Shown: piece after piece, positions 24,729 to 33,575 of the stretch
Numbering within the stretch: the stretch's first letter is position 1
Layout: each line of letters begins with the position of its first letter
Assembly (NCBI GenBank): GCA_947525975.1
Contig: CANNVE010000013.1
Location: 21,042 to 85,041, forward strand
Reading direction: 5' to 3'
Length of the DNA stretch: 64,000 bases
Source: an uncultured Muribaculaceae bacterium
GTDB taxonomy: Bacteria > Bacteroidota > Bacteroidia > Bacteroidales > Muribaculaceae
Position numbers and translations under genes: made by a program
The notes under the pieces: model-generated
The model's input: the letters and a program-made list of their open reading frames with translations, nothing else
What the model was told of the DNA's origin: nothing
Databases searched by the model: none

Positions 24729-27700
24729 ATGATCAGAAGACTTATTATAAGCGTGGCGGCCTCGGCTATGTGTGCGACGGCGGCCACCGCCGGAATCAAT
24801 GGCGTCGATGCAGGCGGAAGCCTTGAGCGGGCACGGGCCATGTACGCCGACGGAAATTTCGTGGGATGCGTCGACGAGGTCGATGCGGCGTTTTCGCGCA
24901 TGATGGCTCCTGACCTGGAGCAGGAGGCGCTGTTGCTCAAAGCCAAGGCCAGCGTGCGCCTCGACAGGGCTATCGCCGCTACGATGCTCGAGAAATTCCT
25001 GGCTGACTACCCTGCTTCGCCCCGCAGGGCCGAAGCGCTTATGGCTCTTGCCGACTGCAGTTATGGCCCGGGTTATCCGCAGGATTATCGCCGCGCCCTC
25101 GACATATATGATTCTATCGATCCGGGTCTGCTCCCCTACGCCGAGCAGTGCGATCTGGCCTACCGGCAGGCGTTCTGCCTGATGGAGATAGCCCAGGGCG
25201 TCGATGAACGGCAGGCCAAGGCTCTCTACGAAAGGGCTGACCGCTGCCTTGACACCCTGCTCGGAACTCCGGCCTACGGACGCGCCGCGCAGTTCTACAA
25301 AGGATACATAGCCTATGCCCTTGGCGATTATGCCCGCGCCGAGTCGATGCTCGCGCCTTTGCGCGATTTCGAGGCTCCGTGCTCTATGGCCGACTTCTAT
25401 CTGGCCCAGATGGCGTATCTGCGCGGCGACTGGCAGAAGGCGCTGTCTATGGGCAAGAGTCTGCTCAAGCGCCCGGGCATCCCGGAGCAATACGCCAACG
25501 AAGCCATGCGCCTGACGGGCGAGAGCGCATACCGCACCGGCGATGACGATCAGGCCCGCAAATATCTGGCTCTGTATGCCTCGTCGGCCCATGCCCCGCA
25601 GCCATCGGCCCTCTACATACTGGGTCTCTACGCCTATCAGGATGGCGATTACAGCCGGGTGCCGGGGCTGATGACTCCGGCCACAGGCCTTGACGACGCC
25701 ATGGGGCAGAGCGCCTACCTCTACATAGGCCAGGCTTTGATGAAGGAGGGAGACTACGACGGCGCGGTGATGGCCCTGGGCGAGGCCAAGGACATGACGT
25801 TTGACCCCGCCGTGCAGGAGACCGCCCACTATAATTTCGCCGTGGCTTCGCTCCAAGGCGGAAAGGTCCCCTTCGGTAATGCCGTCTCGTCGTTTGAAGA
25901 CTTCATGAGGGCCTTCCCCGACAGCCGGTACGCTTCAGAGGCCCAGCGATATGTGATCGACTCATATTTAAGCGCCGGAAACTACGCCGGAGCCGTAGAG
26001 AGCATCAATTCGATGCCCCGCCCCACTGCCGACACTCAGAAGGCAAAGCTGATGGCCCTCTACCATCTCGGCGCGCAGGCCCTCGACAGGGGCAATGCCG
26101 CCCGGGCCGTCGATTGCCTGTCGCAGGCAAAGGCTTTGGCAAAATATGACGCAGCCGCAGCCCGCGAGGCCACCCTGCTGCTTGGCGAGGCTCAATACAG
26201 GGAAGGCAAATACGGCCAGGCAGCCAAATCGGCTCAGGAATACCTGAATGCCGCTCCTAAGGGCGCGGCCAACCGCGCCGTGGCGGAGTTTGACCTCGGA
26301 TACGCGCTTTTCGCACAGAAGAAATACGCCAAGGCGGCCACTGCTTTCAGCCGCGCTGCCGACAGCGGCCAGCTCCCCGCGCCCGTCAGGGCTGATGCCG
26401 CCTGCCGTCTCGGCGACTGCGGGTACTATCAAAAAGACTTCACGGCGGCCTCGCAGGCCTACGACCGGGCATACTCGCTCAATCCGGCAGTGGGCGATTA
26501 CGCCTTGCTGCAGAAAGCCCTCATGGAGGGATACAGGCGCAATCACCGATCGAAGATATCCTACATTGAGCGCCTGCAGCAGGAATTCCCGAAGTCGACA
26601 TACATCCCCGACGCGCTGCTCGAAATGACCGAAAGCTACATACAGCTCGGCGACAACGCAGGCGCAATAGCCACATACCGAAAGCTCGTAGACAAATATC
26701 CCGGCACTTCGCAGGGACGCCAGGGATACCTGCAGATGGCCCTGACCATGCTTAATTCAGGCGACCGCAAAGGCGCGGTCGAAGCCTACAAGGATGTTGT
26801 GCGTCTCTATCCCACAAGCGACGAGGCTGCCCAGGGAGCCGAGGCCCTGAAGCGCATAGCCGCCGATGACGGATGGCTATCCGCATACGCCGACTTCATC
26901 AACTCGGTGCCCGGCGCGCCAAGGTTCGATGCTTCAGAGGCAGAAGAACTTGAATACGAATCGGCCGAGAAAGCCTTCATCACAGCCGGAATCACATCGA
27001 GGCTTGAGGCCTTCGTCGACCGATACGCCGGCGGAGCATACCGAGCCAAGGCGCTCAGCTATCTGCTGCAGCATGCCGACAAGGTGAATGACGATGATGC
27101 GGCCTACCGGTGGGCCTCGGCTCTGATCGAGGGATACCCTGACAACGGGCTCGCTCTCGAGGCATACGCCGCCAAAGCCATGATCGACCAGCGGCGCGGC
27201 AAGTCATCCCTGGCTCTTGAGACATGGCGTGACCTCGAGAAGAGAGCATCGACTCCCTATTACATCGACATGGCCCGCATGGGCGTGGCGCGCAATGCCA
27301 TGGCTGTCTCTGAATATGGAGCAGCGGCTGATGCCGCCCGCTCTCTCATGGCGTCGTCGGCCATCGACCGGGCGGCGCTCACAGAGGCCACCTACATCCT
27401 TGGCGACGCGCTCTCGCATCAAGGCGACGCCGACGGCGCGCGCCAGGCGTGGATGCTGGGCGCCGATGATCTCAACGACCTCTACGGCATGCGTTGCGCC
27501 TTCGCCCTCGCGCAGCAGAGCTTCGATTCCGGCGACCTCGACCGCGCGGAGACCGAAGCGAAGGCTGTGGCCAATTCTGATTCGCAGCATGCCTATTGGG
27601 TGGCCCGGGCCTTCATCCTGCTCAGTGACATCTACGCCCGCCAGGGCAATGAATACAAGGCGCAGCAATACCTCAAGTCGCTGCGCGACAACTATCCCGG

Positions 27701-27743
27701 CACAGAGGCTGACATATTTGAGATGATCTCGACACGCCTCTGA
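24729..27743 (+). CDS. Large periplasmic tetratricopeptide-repeat protein
   Basis: This protein of about 1004 aa has a signal peptide (MIRRLIISVAASAMCATAATA) and then essentially continuous TPR-like helical repeats. Examples are ALYILGLYAYQDGDYSRVPGL, AEFDLGYALFAQKKYAKAATAFSRA and LLEMTESYIQLGDNAGAIATYRKLVDKYPGTSQG. The start is taken at MIRRL because the -7 box lies only 19 bp upstream. It is followed after 43 bp by an outer-membrane barrel gene, so the pair probably forms a periplasm/outer-membrane complex. The substrate is unknown. It resembles conserved Bacteroidales TPR proteins without an assigned role. Confidence 0.88.
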   Translation: MIRRLIISVAASAMCATAATAGINGVDAGGSLERARAMYADGNFVGCVDEVDAAFSRMMAPDLEQEALLLKAKASVRLDRAIAATMLEKFLADYPASPRRAEALMALADCSYGPGYPQDYRRALDIYDSIDPGLLPYAEQCDLAYRQAFCLMEIAQGVDERQAKALYERADRCLDTLLGTPAYGRAAQFYKGYIAYALGDYARAESMLAPLRDFEAPCSMADFYLAQMAYLRGDWQKALSMGKSLLKRPGIPEQYANEAMRLTGESAYRTGDDDQARKYLALYASSAHAPQPSALYILGLYAYQDGDYSRVPGLMTPATGLDDAMGQSAYLYIGQALMKEGDYDGAVMALGEAKDMTFDPAVQETAHYNFAVASLQGGKVPFGNAVSSFEDFMRAFPDSRYASEAQRYVIDSYLSAGNYAGAVESINSMPRPTADTQKAKLMALYHLGAQALDRGNAARAVDCLSQAKALAKYDAAAAREATLLLGEAQYREGKYGQAAKSAQEYLNAAPKGAANRAVAEFDLGYALFAQKKYAKAATAFSRAADSGQLPAPVRADAACRLGDCGYYQKDFTAASQAYDRAYSLNPAVGDYALLQKALMEGYRRNHRSKISYIERLQQEFPKSTYIPDALLEMTESYIQLGDNAGAIATYRKLVDKYPGTSQGRQGYLQMALTMLNSGDRKGAVEAYKDVVRLYPTSDEAAQGAEALKRIAADDGWLSAYADFINSVPGAPRFDASEAEELEYESAEKAFITAGITSRLEAFVDRYAGGAYRAKALSYLLQHADKVNDDDAAYRWASALIEGYPDNGLALEAYAAKAMIDQRRGKSSLALETWRDLEKRASTPYYIDMARMGVARNAMAVSEYGAAADAARSLMASSAIDRAALTEATYILGDALSHQGDADGARQAWMLGADDLNDLYGMRCAFALAQQSFDSGDLDRAETEAKAVANSDSQHAYWVARAFILLSDIYARQGNEYKAQQYLKSLRDNYPGTEADIFEMISTRL

Positions 27744-27786
27744 AATGCCAATTTATCAATAACACACCTTCGCGCTAAAGACTACA

Positions 27787-29487
27787 ATGACATCATACAC
27801 CAACATTTCCAGATTAAAGATAGCTATAGCCGTCTGCGCCGTCTGCGCGGGCGCCCGGGCACAAGATCTGTCGACGGAAATCACCGTTGACCGCATCGTA
27901 GAGCCGTCGCAGCGCCAGGCTCTGCGTCCGGCCCTCATGCCGCAGTTGCTGTCGCCTCAGCTGCAGGCTGGCTTCCCGAGAGCCGCTGAATGGATGCAGC
28001 CCGGCGAGATCACCCCCTTGCTCACACGCCTCGGAGCCGCCCGGTGGCAGGATTCGGTGGCCCATATCCCATATCGCGGATATATCAGCGGAGGATATTT
28101 CCCCTCGCTCAACTTCGGCGTCGATGCCGGATACCGGTTCATCGACAAGCCCAAATCGTGGCTCGGAGGCTCATTCCAGTATCATGGCATCGACTACAGC
28201 CGCGAGGGATATGACCTCAACAGCCAGGATGCGCGCCTGGCCGTGGACGGCGGCTTCAGGCCCAATTCGTTCTCTGTGCTGAATGCTTCGCTCGGCTACC
28301 GGTATGACCGCGAGCAAGTGCCGTTTTTCGAATCGGGCGCGGCCGACAAGTACTATTACACACAGACTGCCAATGACTTCGGCGCATCGGTGGATTGGCT
28401 CTCCCAGCCTGGGCGCATATCTTATGACATAGGCCTTGGCGTGAGCAATTTCAGTTTCACCGAGGCATCGCCGACCGAATTTGCTGCATCACTCAATCCC
28501 CTCTCGCAGACCTTGGTGGAGTTTCGGGTTGGGGCCGGCCTCTGCTCCGAGTCGGCTCCGGCAGCCCCTGCCATAGCCATGCCGCGCAGATACGGCGTAG
28601 ACATCGACGGCGCATATCTCCACACCAACAATGGCGTAGGCACCCTCGGCCTCTATCACGTGAGGCCCTATGCGAGATTTGGTCGCAACGACTTCAAGGG
28701 ACGCGCGGGCTTCAACCTCTCGATATCCTCCGGCAGCGGGTCGTCACTGCAGTTCGCTCCCGAGCTTGACCTTGCCTATGCCCCGGCCGACAAGCCCTTC
28801 GCCGCGAGCCTTGGCCTGACGGGCGGCAAGCAGTTCAACACCATGCGCGGCCTCTTCGCCATCGACCCCTACGCAAGCCCCATAGCCTCTTACGGCTTCA
28901 GCCGTGTGCTGATGGATCTGGAGGCGTCGATAGTTGTCGGCCCCGTGGCCGGATTCGAGCTTGAGGCCTTCGGGGCATTCGCCCTTCCGCGCGAATGGCT
29001 CATGCCGGCCACCACTCCGCGCAGCACCTACGGAGGCACCGTGTTCGCCTCCGTCAACGCCGAGTCATCGCGCATCGGCGCCCGCATCAAATACAGCTAC
29101 CGCCACTACTTCTCCATCGGCGCATCGGCAGAGTGCGCCCACAGCGAGGACGGCCTCATGAGCTGGTACCGCTGGCGTGACAGCGCCAAATATGTCTTCT
29201 CGGCCTGGGCCGACACCCACCCTATCGACGGCCTCGAGATCGGACTGCGCTGGGATCTGCGCCGATGCCGCAGCATCCTTGCTGTCAGCGACTTTGAAGA
29301 CCCCTGGGCCGAAGCCGGGCGCTTTGACCTCGGAAATGCCTCGTGCATCACAGCTAAGGCCTCCTACCGCATCACTCCCCAGCTCACGGCCTTCATCAAC
29401 GCCGAAATCCACAACAAGCACCTCCTCATAAGCGCCCTGCCTGCCCCCACGCTCACCGGCCTGGCAGGCGTCAGCTTCAAATTCTGA
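27787..29487 (+). CDS. Outer-membrane beta-barrel protein paired with the TPR protein
   Basis: This 566-aa protein has a signal peptide ending ARAQD. A body of alternating hydrophobic and polar residues is rich in Tyr, Phe and Gly (YISGGYFPSLNFGVDAGYRF, SVLNASLGYRYDREQVPFFESG), and it ends in Phe (LTGLAGVSFKF), as outer-membrane barrels do. No TonB plug is seen. It is co-directional with the TPR gene, 43 bp apart, and probably in one transcript. A GGGCGATTT-caa-AAATCGCCC hairpin 22 bp after the stop may terminate it. Function is unknown. Confidence 0.8.
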   Translation: MTSYTNISRLKIAIAVCAVCAGARAQDLSTEITVDRIVEPSQRQALRPALMPQLLSPQLQAGFPRAAEWMQPGEITPLLTRLGAARWQDSVAHIPYRGYISGGYFPSLNFGVDAGYRFIDKPKSWLGGSFQYHGIDYSREGYDLNSQDARLAVDGGFRPNSFSVLNASLGYRYDREQVPFFESGAADKYYYTQTANDFGASVDWLSQPGRISYDIGLGVSNFSFTEASPTEFAASLNPLSQTLVEFRVGAGLCSESAPAAPAIAMPRRYGVDIDGAYLHTNNGVGTLGLYHVRPYARFGRNDFKGRAGFNLSISSGSGSSLQFAPELDLAYAPADKPFAASLGLTGGKQFNTMRGLFAIDPYASPIASYGFSRVLMDLEASIVVGPVAGFELEAFGAFALPREWLMPATTPRSTYGGTVFASVNAESSRIGARIKYSYRHYFSIGASAECAHSEDGLMSWYRWRDSAKYVFSAWADTHPIDGLEIGLRWDLRRCRSILAVSDFEDPWAEAGRFDLGNASCITAKASYRITPQLTAFINAEIHNKHLLISALPAPTLTGLAGVSFKF

Positions 29488-29508
29488 ACCGCATCAAGCC
29501 TCATGGAG

Positions 29509-30110
29509 GGGCGATTTCAAAAATCGCCCGATAACACCAACCTTCGGCCCAAATAACACGGATTGACACAGATCCACACGGATTAACACGGATTTTTTTT
29601 CATTCAGCGGAAGCCCTTGGGGGCGATTGCCTCCACGAGCTTCCGCAGGAAGCCGATTTATAGTAACCGGGCATGCCGAAGCGCAGCGCAGGCATGCCCG
29701 GCTTTGCCTGCAACAGTGCTCGGCATCCGGAGGAAGCCGATTGTGACTTTTTCGGCTTTCTCCGAATGCCGAGCACTCCTTGTGGGATGCAACCCCGCAT
29801 GACATCGCTTCACTTCGTCATACGGGGTTAATATAATTCGGCATCCTTCCGGATGCCCCACCGCACACCAAAGGGCTATATCACAGACCCTCACGGATTA
29901 GCACGGTTTATTTCATTTAGTGGCAGCCCATGGGCGCGATTACCGCCCGTGGGCTTCCGCAGGAAGCCGATTTAAAGTAACCGGGCATGCCGAAGCGAAG
30001 CGCAGGCATGCCCGGCTTTGCCTGCAACAGTGCTCGGCATCCTTCCGGATGCCCCACCGCACACCAAAGGCTATGCTATGAGGCGGGCGCGATAAATCGC
30101 GCCCCTACCG
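29509..30110. repeat. Array of two palindrome-rich repeat units (R1, R2) filling the intergenic region
   Basis: R1 (about 29509-29870) and R2 (about 29882-30110) share CACGGATTA...CACGG, GGGCTTCCGCAGGAAGCCGA, CCGGGCATGCC and its inverted partner GGCATGCCCGG, and TGCTCGGCATCC. Both end in GGCATCC-ttcc-GGATGCC followed by CCACCGCACACC. A third, more complete copy lies at 31880-32180 beyond the TlpA-like gene. Track ORFs here are palindrome artefacts. The cluster ends with the inverted copy of the GGGCGCGATAAATCGCGCCC palindrome seen near 6992. Nothing else is seen up to 30332 except an AAATTGGT/ACCAATTT hairpin (30158-30180). Confidence 0.85.
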
Positions 30111-30332
30111 TTGGGTTACATGGTGTGCATTTGATTGGGTTGGCGGATTTGATGGTAAAATTGGTCTTTTTCACCAATTTATCAATGGATTTGTGTTTTT
30201 GGTTTGGAATATTGAAGTTTTTTTTTAATATTGCAGTCGTATTTATGCTATTGGCCATTATTGAGCCCGTATATATCTACAGTAACGCTATAACTCACTT
30301 ATAATATAACCTTAAATCAATCATTTAACACA

Positions 30333-31871
30333 ATGGGTTTATCAACAGAAATTAAAAAGTTACTGCTTATGGCTCTAATGGCAGCGTCGATGGCTGCGTG
30401 TTCTCCTTCGTCAAAGGGAGGCGATGCCAACAACGAAACACAGAATAAAATTAAGCTCGGTGTCGCTGACATCGAGGTGGTATGTCATGGCGATGTGCCC
30501 GCTGACCTCTCCGCTGTAGTCGGGGTGAGTTCAATATTTGACAGGACATTCACGTCGGAGGAGACGCAATTGAGCGAATCCGGCGCGGGCAGGCTCGCCG
30601 GGCAGATAGAGATAGAGACGCCCCGTGCAATCGCTGCATTTATGCTTATGGGCGATGCTGACAGATACGCTATGGGATATGTGGAACTGTCGCAGGAGAC
30701 GCCGCTTGTGATTGATGTGACATTCGCCGACGGGAAAGCCGTGAAGGCGGTGAAGTCAAACGAAGATGGCGTTAACGCCAATCCGCTGATGCTTTCGCCC
30801 GACGACAAAGACATGATGCTGACCGATGCGGCATACATAGCGGCCAGTCCGGGATATTGGAACAAGGAAAAACAGCCGCGCCTATATGTGGAAGATTGCG
30901 CTGATGCCGGAAAGGCTATTGAGAAGTTTGATGAATTCAGGGCATACGTCATCGACCAGGCTCTGCACGGCAGGGAGGTGCCCGCCGCATTTGACGGCTG
31001 GTTTCTGACGCATCTCAACAATATGATTTACGGAGACTATTACCTTGGATACCGCGAATTTATTGAAAATGAGGGCGCGGAACTGCCGATTGAATTTTTC
31101 CGTTTTCTCAACGACATTGACTTCAATTGGCTGCTGACCCACGATGTGGTCACCGGGCCCAACTACATGATGCGCAAAATGCTGTCAAGCCCCAACCTCG
31201 GGCTGAAGCCGATAGGGGAGATGCCCGTGGCTGAATGGCAGGCGCAGACAAAGGCAAGCCTCGGCAGGGTGATGGACGATGTGCCTCAGCTGCTGCTCGA
31301 CATGCTTTCGGCCACTTCCTACGCCGAGCAGCTCAATGCCAACAAGCCGCTGTCGGAAGCGCAGATTGAGAATATCAAGGCCGGATACGGCGATGACCTC
31401 GGCAAGCTTCTGCTCATCAAGAATGAAAGGCTTGTGAGCGACCTGAACACCGAGGTGGACATGGCCGACCTTTCGGGCGAGGAATTCATGCTGCAGCGAT
31501 ACATCGACGAGAATTTCGCCGGACTCCCCGTGGTGGTGGACACATGGAACACATGGTGCATGCCCTGCATGGAGGCACACAAGAATGTGGAGCCGCTGCG
31601 CGAGCTGCCGGAGAGCGAGGGAGTGGTGTTCCTGTATGTGAGCGACGTGACATCGCCCTTGGCCGAGTGGCAGCGCCATGCCCCGCACATAGGCGGAAAG
31701 CACGTGCGCATCAGCGAGGCGTCGCGCGACGCGATGGGCAAGACCTACGATCTGAAGGCCTTCCCCTCCTACCTGTTCTTCGACGCCGACCATAAGCTGA
31801 ACCGCACGGTCACAGCCTATCCCGGCGACAAGAAATTCCTGCAATACATCAAGGAGGTCAATCCGCAGTGA
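30333..31871 (+). CDS. TlpA-like thioredoxin-fold lipoprotein
   Basis: This 512-aa protein has a lipobox (SMAAC, Cys23), so it is membrane-anchored and faces the periplasm or outer membrane. The N-terminal two-thirds is a helical and beta domain of unknown role. The C-terminal thioredoxin domain begins GLPVVVDTWNTWCMPCMEAHKNVEPL with a CxxC redox site and ends with the cis-Pro region KAFPSYLFFD. It probably reduces or exchanges disulfides of exported proteins. It has the same architecture as the gene at 61525. It is flanked on both sides by copies of the same palindromic repeat. Confidence 0.88.
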   Translation: MGLSTEIKKLLLMALMAASMAACSPSSKGGDANNETQNKIKLGVADIEVVCHGDVPADLSAVVGVSSIFDRTFTSEETQLSESGAGRLAGQIEIETPRAIAAFMLMGDADRYAMGYVELSQETPLVIDVTFADGKAVKAVKSNEDGVNANPLMLSPDDKDMMLTDAAYIAASPGYWNKEKQPRLYVEDCADAGKAIEKFDEFRAYVIDQALHGREVPAAFDGWFLTHLNNMIYGDYYLGYREFIENEGAELPIEFFRFLNDIDFNWLLTHDVVTGPNYMMRKMLSSPNLGLKPIGEMPVAEWQAQTKASLGRVMDDVPQLLLDMLSATSYAEQLNANKPLSEAQIENIKAGYGDDLGKLLLIKNERLVSDLNTEVDMADLSGEEFMLQRYIDENFAGLPVVVDTWNTWCMPCMEAHKNVEPLRELPESEGVVFLYVSDVTSPLAEWQRHAPHIGGKHVRISEASRDAMGKTYDLKAFPSYLFFDADHKLNRTVTAYPGDKKFLQYIKEVNPQ

Positions 31872-31879
31872 GCAAGGAA

Positions 31880-32180
31880 GGGCGATTGAAAAATCGCCCG
31901 ATAACGCCACCCCTCGGCCCAGGAAGACGGATTGTCACAGATCCACACGGATTAACACGGATTTTTTTTCATTTATCGGCAGCCCATGGGGAGAGATTAC
32001 CGCCCGAGGGCTTCCGTAGGAAGCCGATTTATAGTAACCGGGCATGCCGAAGCGAAGCGCAGGCATGCCCGGCTTGCATGCAACAGCGCCCGGCATCCAG
32101 AGGAAGCCGAAAGAATCACAATGGACTTCAGCTAAATGAAATTAATCCGTGTTAATCCGTGTGGATCTGTGATAATCCGT
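31880..32180. mobile_element. MITE-like repeat unit R3 with near-perfect 37-bp terminal inverted repeats
   Basis: A GGGCGATT-gaaa-AATCGCCC hairpin (31880-31899) is followed by the left arm (31927-31963) containing CACAGATCCACACGGATTAA. The right arm (32144-32180) is its reverse complement: 28 bp exact, 37 bp with one mismatch. The interior carries GGGCTTCC...GGAAGCC and CCGGGCATGCC/GGCATGCCCGG, as in R1 and R2. No coding capacity. This suggests a non-autonomous element, with no transposase in the window. Confidence 0.7.
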
Positions 32181-32282
32181 GTTTTGGATCATTGGCTGGC
32201 TTTATCCGACGATTCCATGTGATAATGGAGGTGGAAATTAGCTAAATGTTGTTTAAATGGCGGGTTTTAGGGTGAAAAAAGC

Positions 32283-32290
32283 TATATTTG
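32283..32290 (+). promoter_or_regulatory. -7 promoter box of the 32320 gene
   Basis: TATATTTG is an exact TAnnTTTG match lying 29 bp upstream of the ATG. It starts the plus-strand run of small protein, cyclophilin and M16 peptidase. Confidence 0.65.
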
Positions 32291-32319
32291 CTTATTATTC
32301 ATTTTACACGCACTGAAAA

Positions 32320-32697
32320 ATGACCGACGAAGACAAGAAACGCCTGGCGGCTGACACTGACGGCCTCGCGGCATACGAATACATCGCCAACCACATAGAG
32401 GACGGTCTCGACGATATCGACGCTGTCATCGAATATATGGCCAAGGCCGACACCACCGGCCAGATCATGGCGAGCACGGCCAAATATCTCCACGCCATAG
32501 ACCATGACCGCTTTGAAAAGCAGATACAGGCGCTGGTGGAGGCCACTATCGGCAGGGACCGCGAGCACAGATACCTGGCCGACATACTCATCGGCATCTA
32601 CGGGCCTGACTATGAGCAGCGCGCCGAGGAGCTGATCGAGACCGACAATAACTTCCGACGCATCTACAAGCGCCTTTATCCCAACAATCCCATCTGA
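32320..32697 (+). CDS. Conserved-looking small helical protein of unknown function
   Basis: This 125-aa protein has no signal peptide and is acidic and almost wholly helical (LAAYEYIANHIEDGLDDIDAVIEYMAKADTTGQIMASTAKYLHAIDHDRFEKQIQALVEATIGRDREHRYLADILIGIYGPDYEQRAEEL). I do not recognise the family. It has its own promoter and lies 16 bp ahead of the cyclophilin gene on the same strand. Codon use matches the neighbours, so it is likely a genuine core gene. Confidence 0.8.
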   Translation: MTDEDKKRLAADTDGLAAYEYIANHIEDGLDDIDAVIEYMAKADTTGQIMASTAKYLHAIDHDRFEKQIQALVEATIGRDREHRYLADILIGIYGPDYEQRAEELIETDNNFRRIYKRLYPNNPI

Positions 32698-32713
32698 CAC
32701 CCTATAGCTAACT

Positions 32714-33568
32714 ATGATAAAAAAGTTTTTTATGGCGTGCGGCGCGGCCCTATGCCTTGCTGCATGCAGCAATAGCGCCGCAGGCTCATCAGCAGCCTCT
32801 GCCGCCGCCGACTCAACTACAATAGAAATGGCAACAGACACAGCATCAGTAAAAGTCGAGGTGAAGACCACGCTCGGCGACTTCACCGTGCTGCTCTACG
32901 GCGATACGCCCGGGCACCGCGACAACTTCGTAAAGCACGTCAACGAGAATTTCTATGACAGCCTCCTCTTCCACCGCGTGATAGAGGGCTTCATGGTGCA
33001 GGCCGGAGACCCCGACTCAAAGAATGCCCGTCCCGGGCAGATGCTCGGATCGGGAGACCCGGGTTACACCCTCCCCGCCGAGATCGTGTATCCCAAGCAC
33101 TTCCACAAGCGCGGAGCGCTTGCCGCAGCGCGCACCGGCGACCAGGTGAATCCCGAGCGCCGCTCTTCAGGCTCACAATTCTATGTGGTCACCGGCGAGA
33201 AGCTCACCGAAGATCAGATGAAGAATATGCAGATATCGATGGCATTCAACGAGCTTGCCCGCCAGCATATGGATGAAGTGCGCCGCTTGATGCAAACCCA
33301 GGACCGCGCCGGCCTGCAGAAGCTCGAAGACCAGATCAAGGCCGAGGCCATGAAGCAGGCCGAGGAGGGAAAATCGCCCGTGACGGCTGAGATGATCGAG
33401 GCTTACACCACAGTGGGCGGCACTCCGCACCTCGACGGCCAGTACACGGTGTTCGGCGAGGTGATCTCGGGAATGGACACCATCGACAAGATCGAAAAAG
33501 TACGCACCGGCCAGGCTGACCGCCCCGTGGAGGATGTGCGCATACTCTCAATGAAAGTGATTGACTGA
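32714..33568 (+). CDS. Cyclophilin-type peptidyl-prolyl isomerase lipoprotein
   Basis: This 284-aa lipoprotein (LCLAAC, Cys18) isomerises Xaa-Pro bonds during folding of exported proteins. The cyclophilin fold begins VKTTLGDFTVLLYGDTPGHRDNFVKHVNENFYDSLLFHRVIEGFMVQAGD and continues with SSGSQFYVV and FGEVISGMDTIDKIEKV. A helical insertion of about 60 residues (MKNMQISMAFNELARQHMDEVRRLMQTQ...) sits before the last strands, as is usual in Bacteroidetes members. The M16 peptidase follows almost at once. Confidence 0.93.
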   Translation: MIKKFFMACGAALCLAACSNSAAGSSAASAAADSTTIEMATDTASVKVEVKTTLGDFTVLLYGDTPGHRDNFVKHVNENFYDSLLFHRVIEGFMVQAGDPDSKNARPGQMLGSGDPGYTLPAEIVYPKHFHKRGALAAARTGDQVNPERRSSGSQFYVVTGEKLTEDQMKNMQISMAFNELARQHMDEVRRLMQTQDRAGLQKLEDQIKAEAMKQAEEGKSPVTAEMIEAYTTVGGTPHLDGQYTVFGEVISGMDTIDKIEKVRTGQADRPVEDVRILSMKVID

Positions 33569-33575
33569 AAAAAGG

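Noticed and set aside
29494-29894. Overlapping ORFs of 60-100 aa in both strands after the barrel gene
   Set aside because: They are products of palindromic repeats; the same peptides read on both strands because the DNA is self-complementary.
29509-32180. CRISPR array in the repeat-rich region
   Set aside because: Repeats are few, long, internally palindromic and not regularly spaced, and no cas gene is present.
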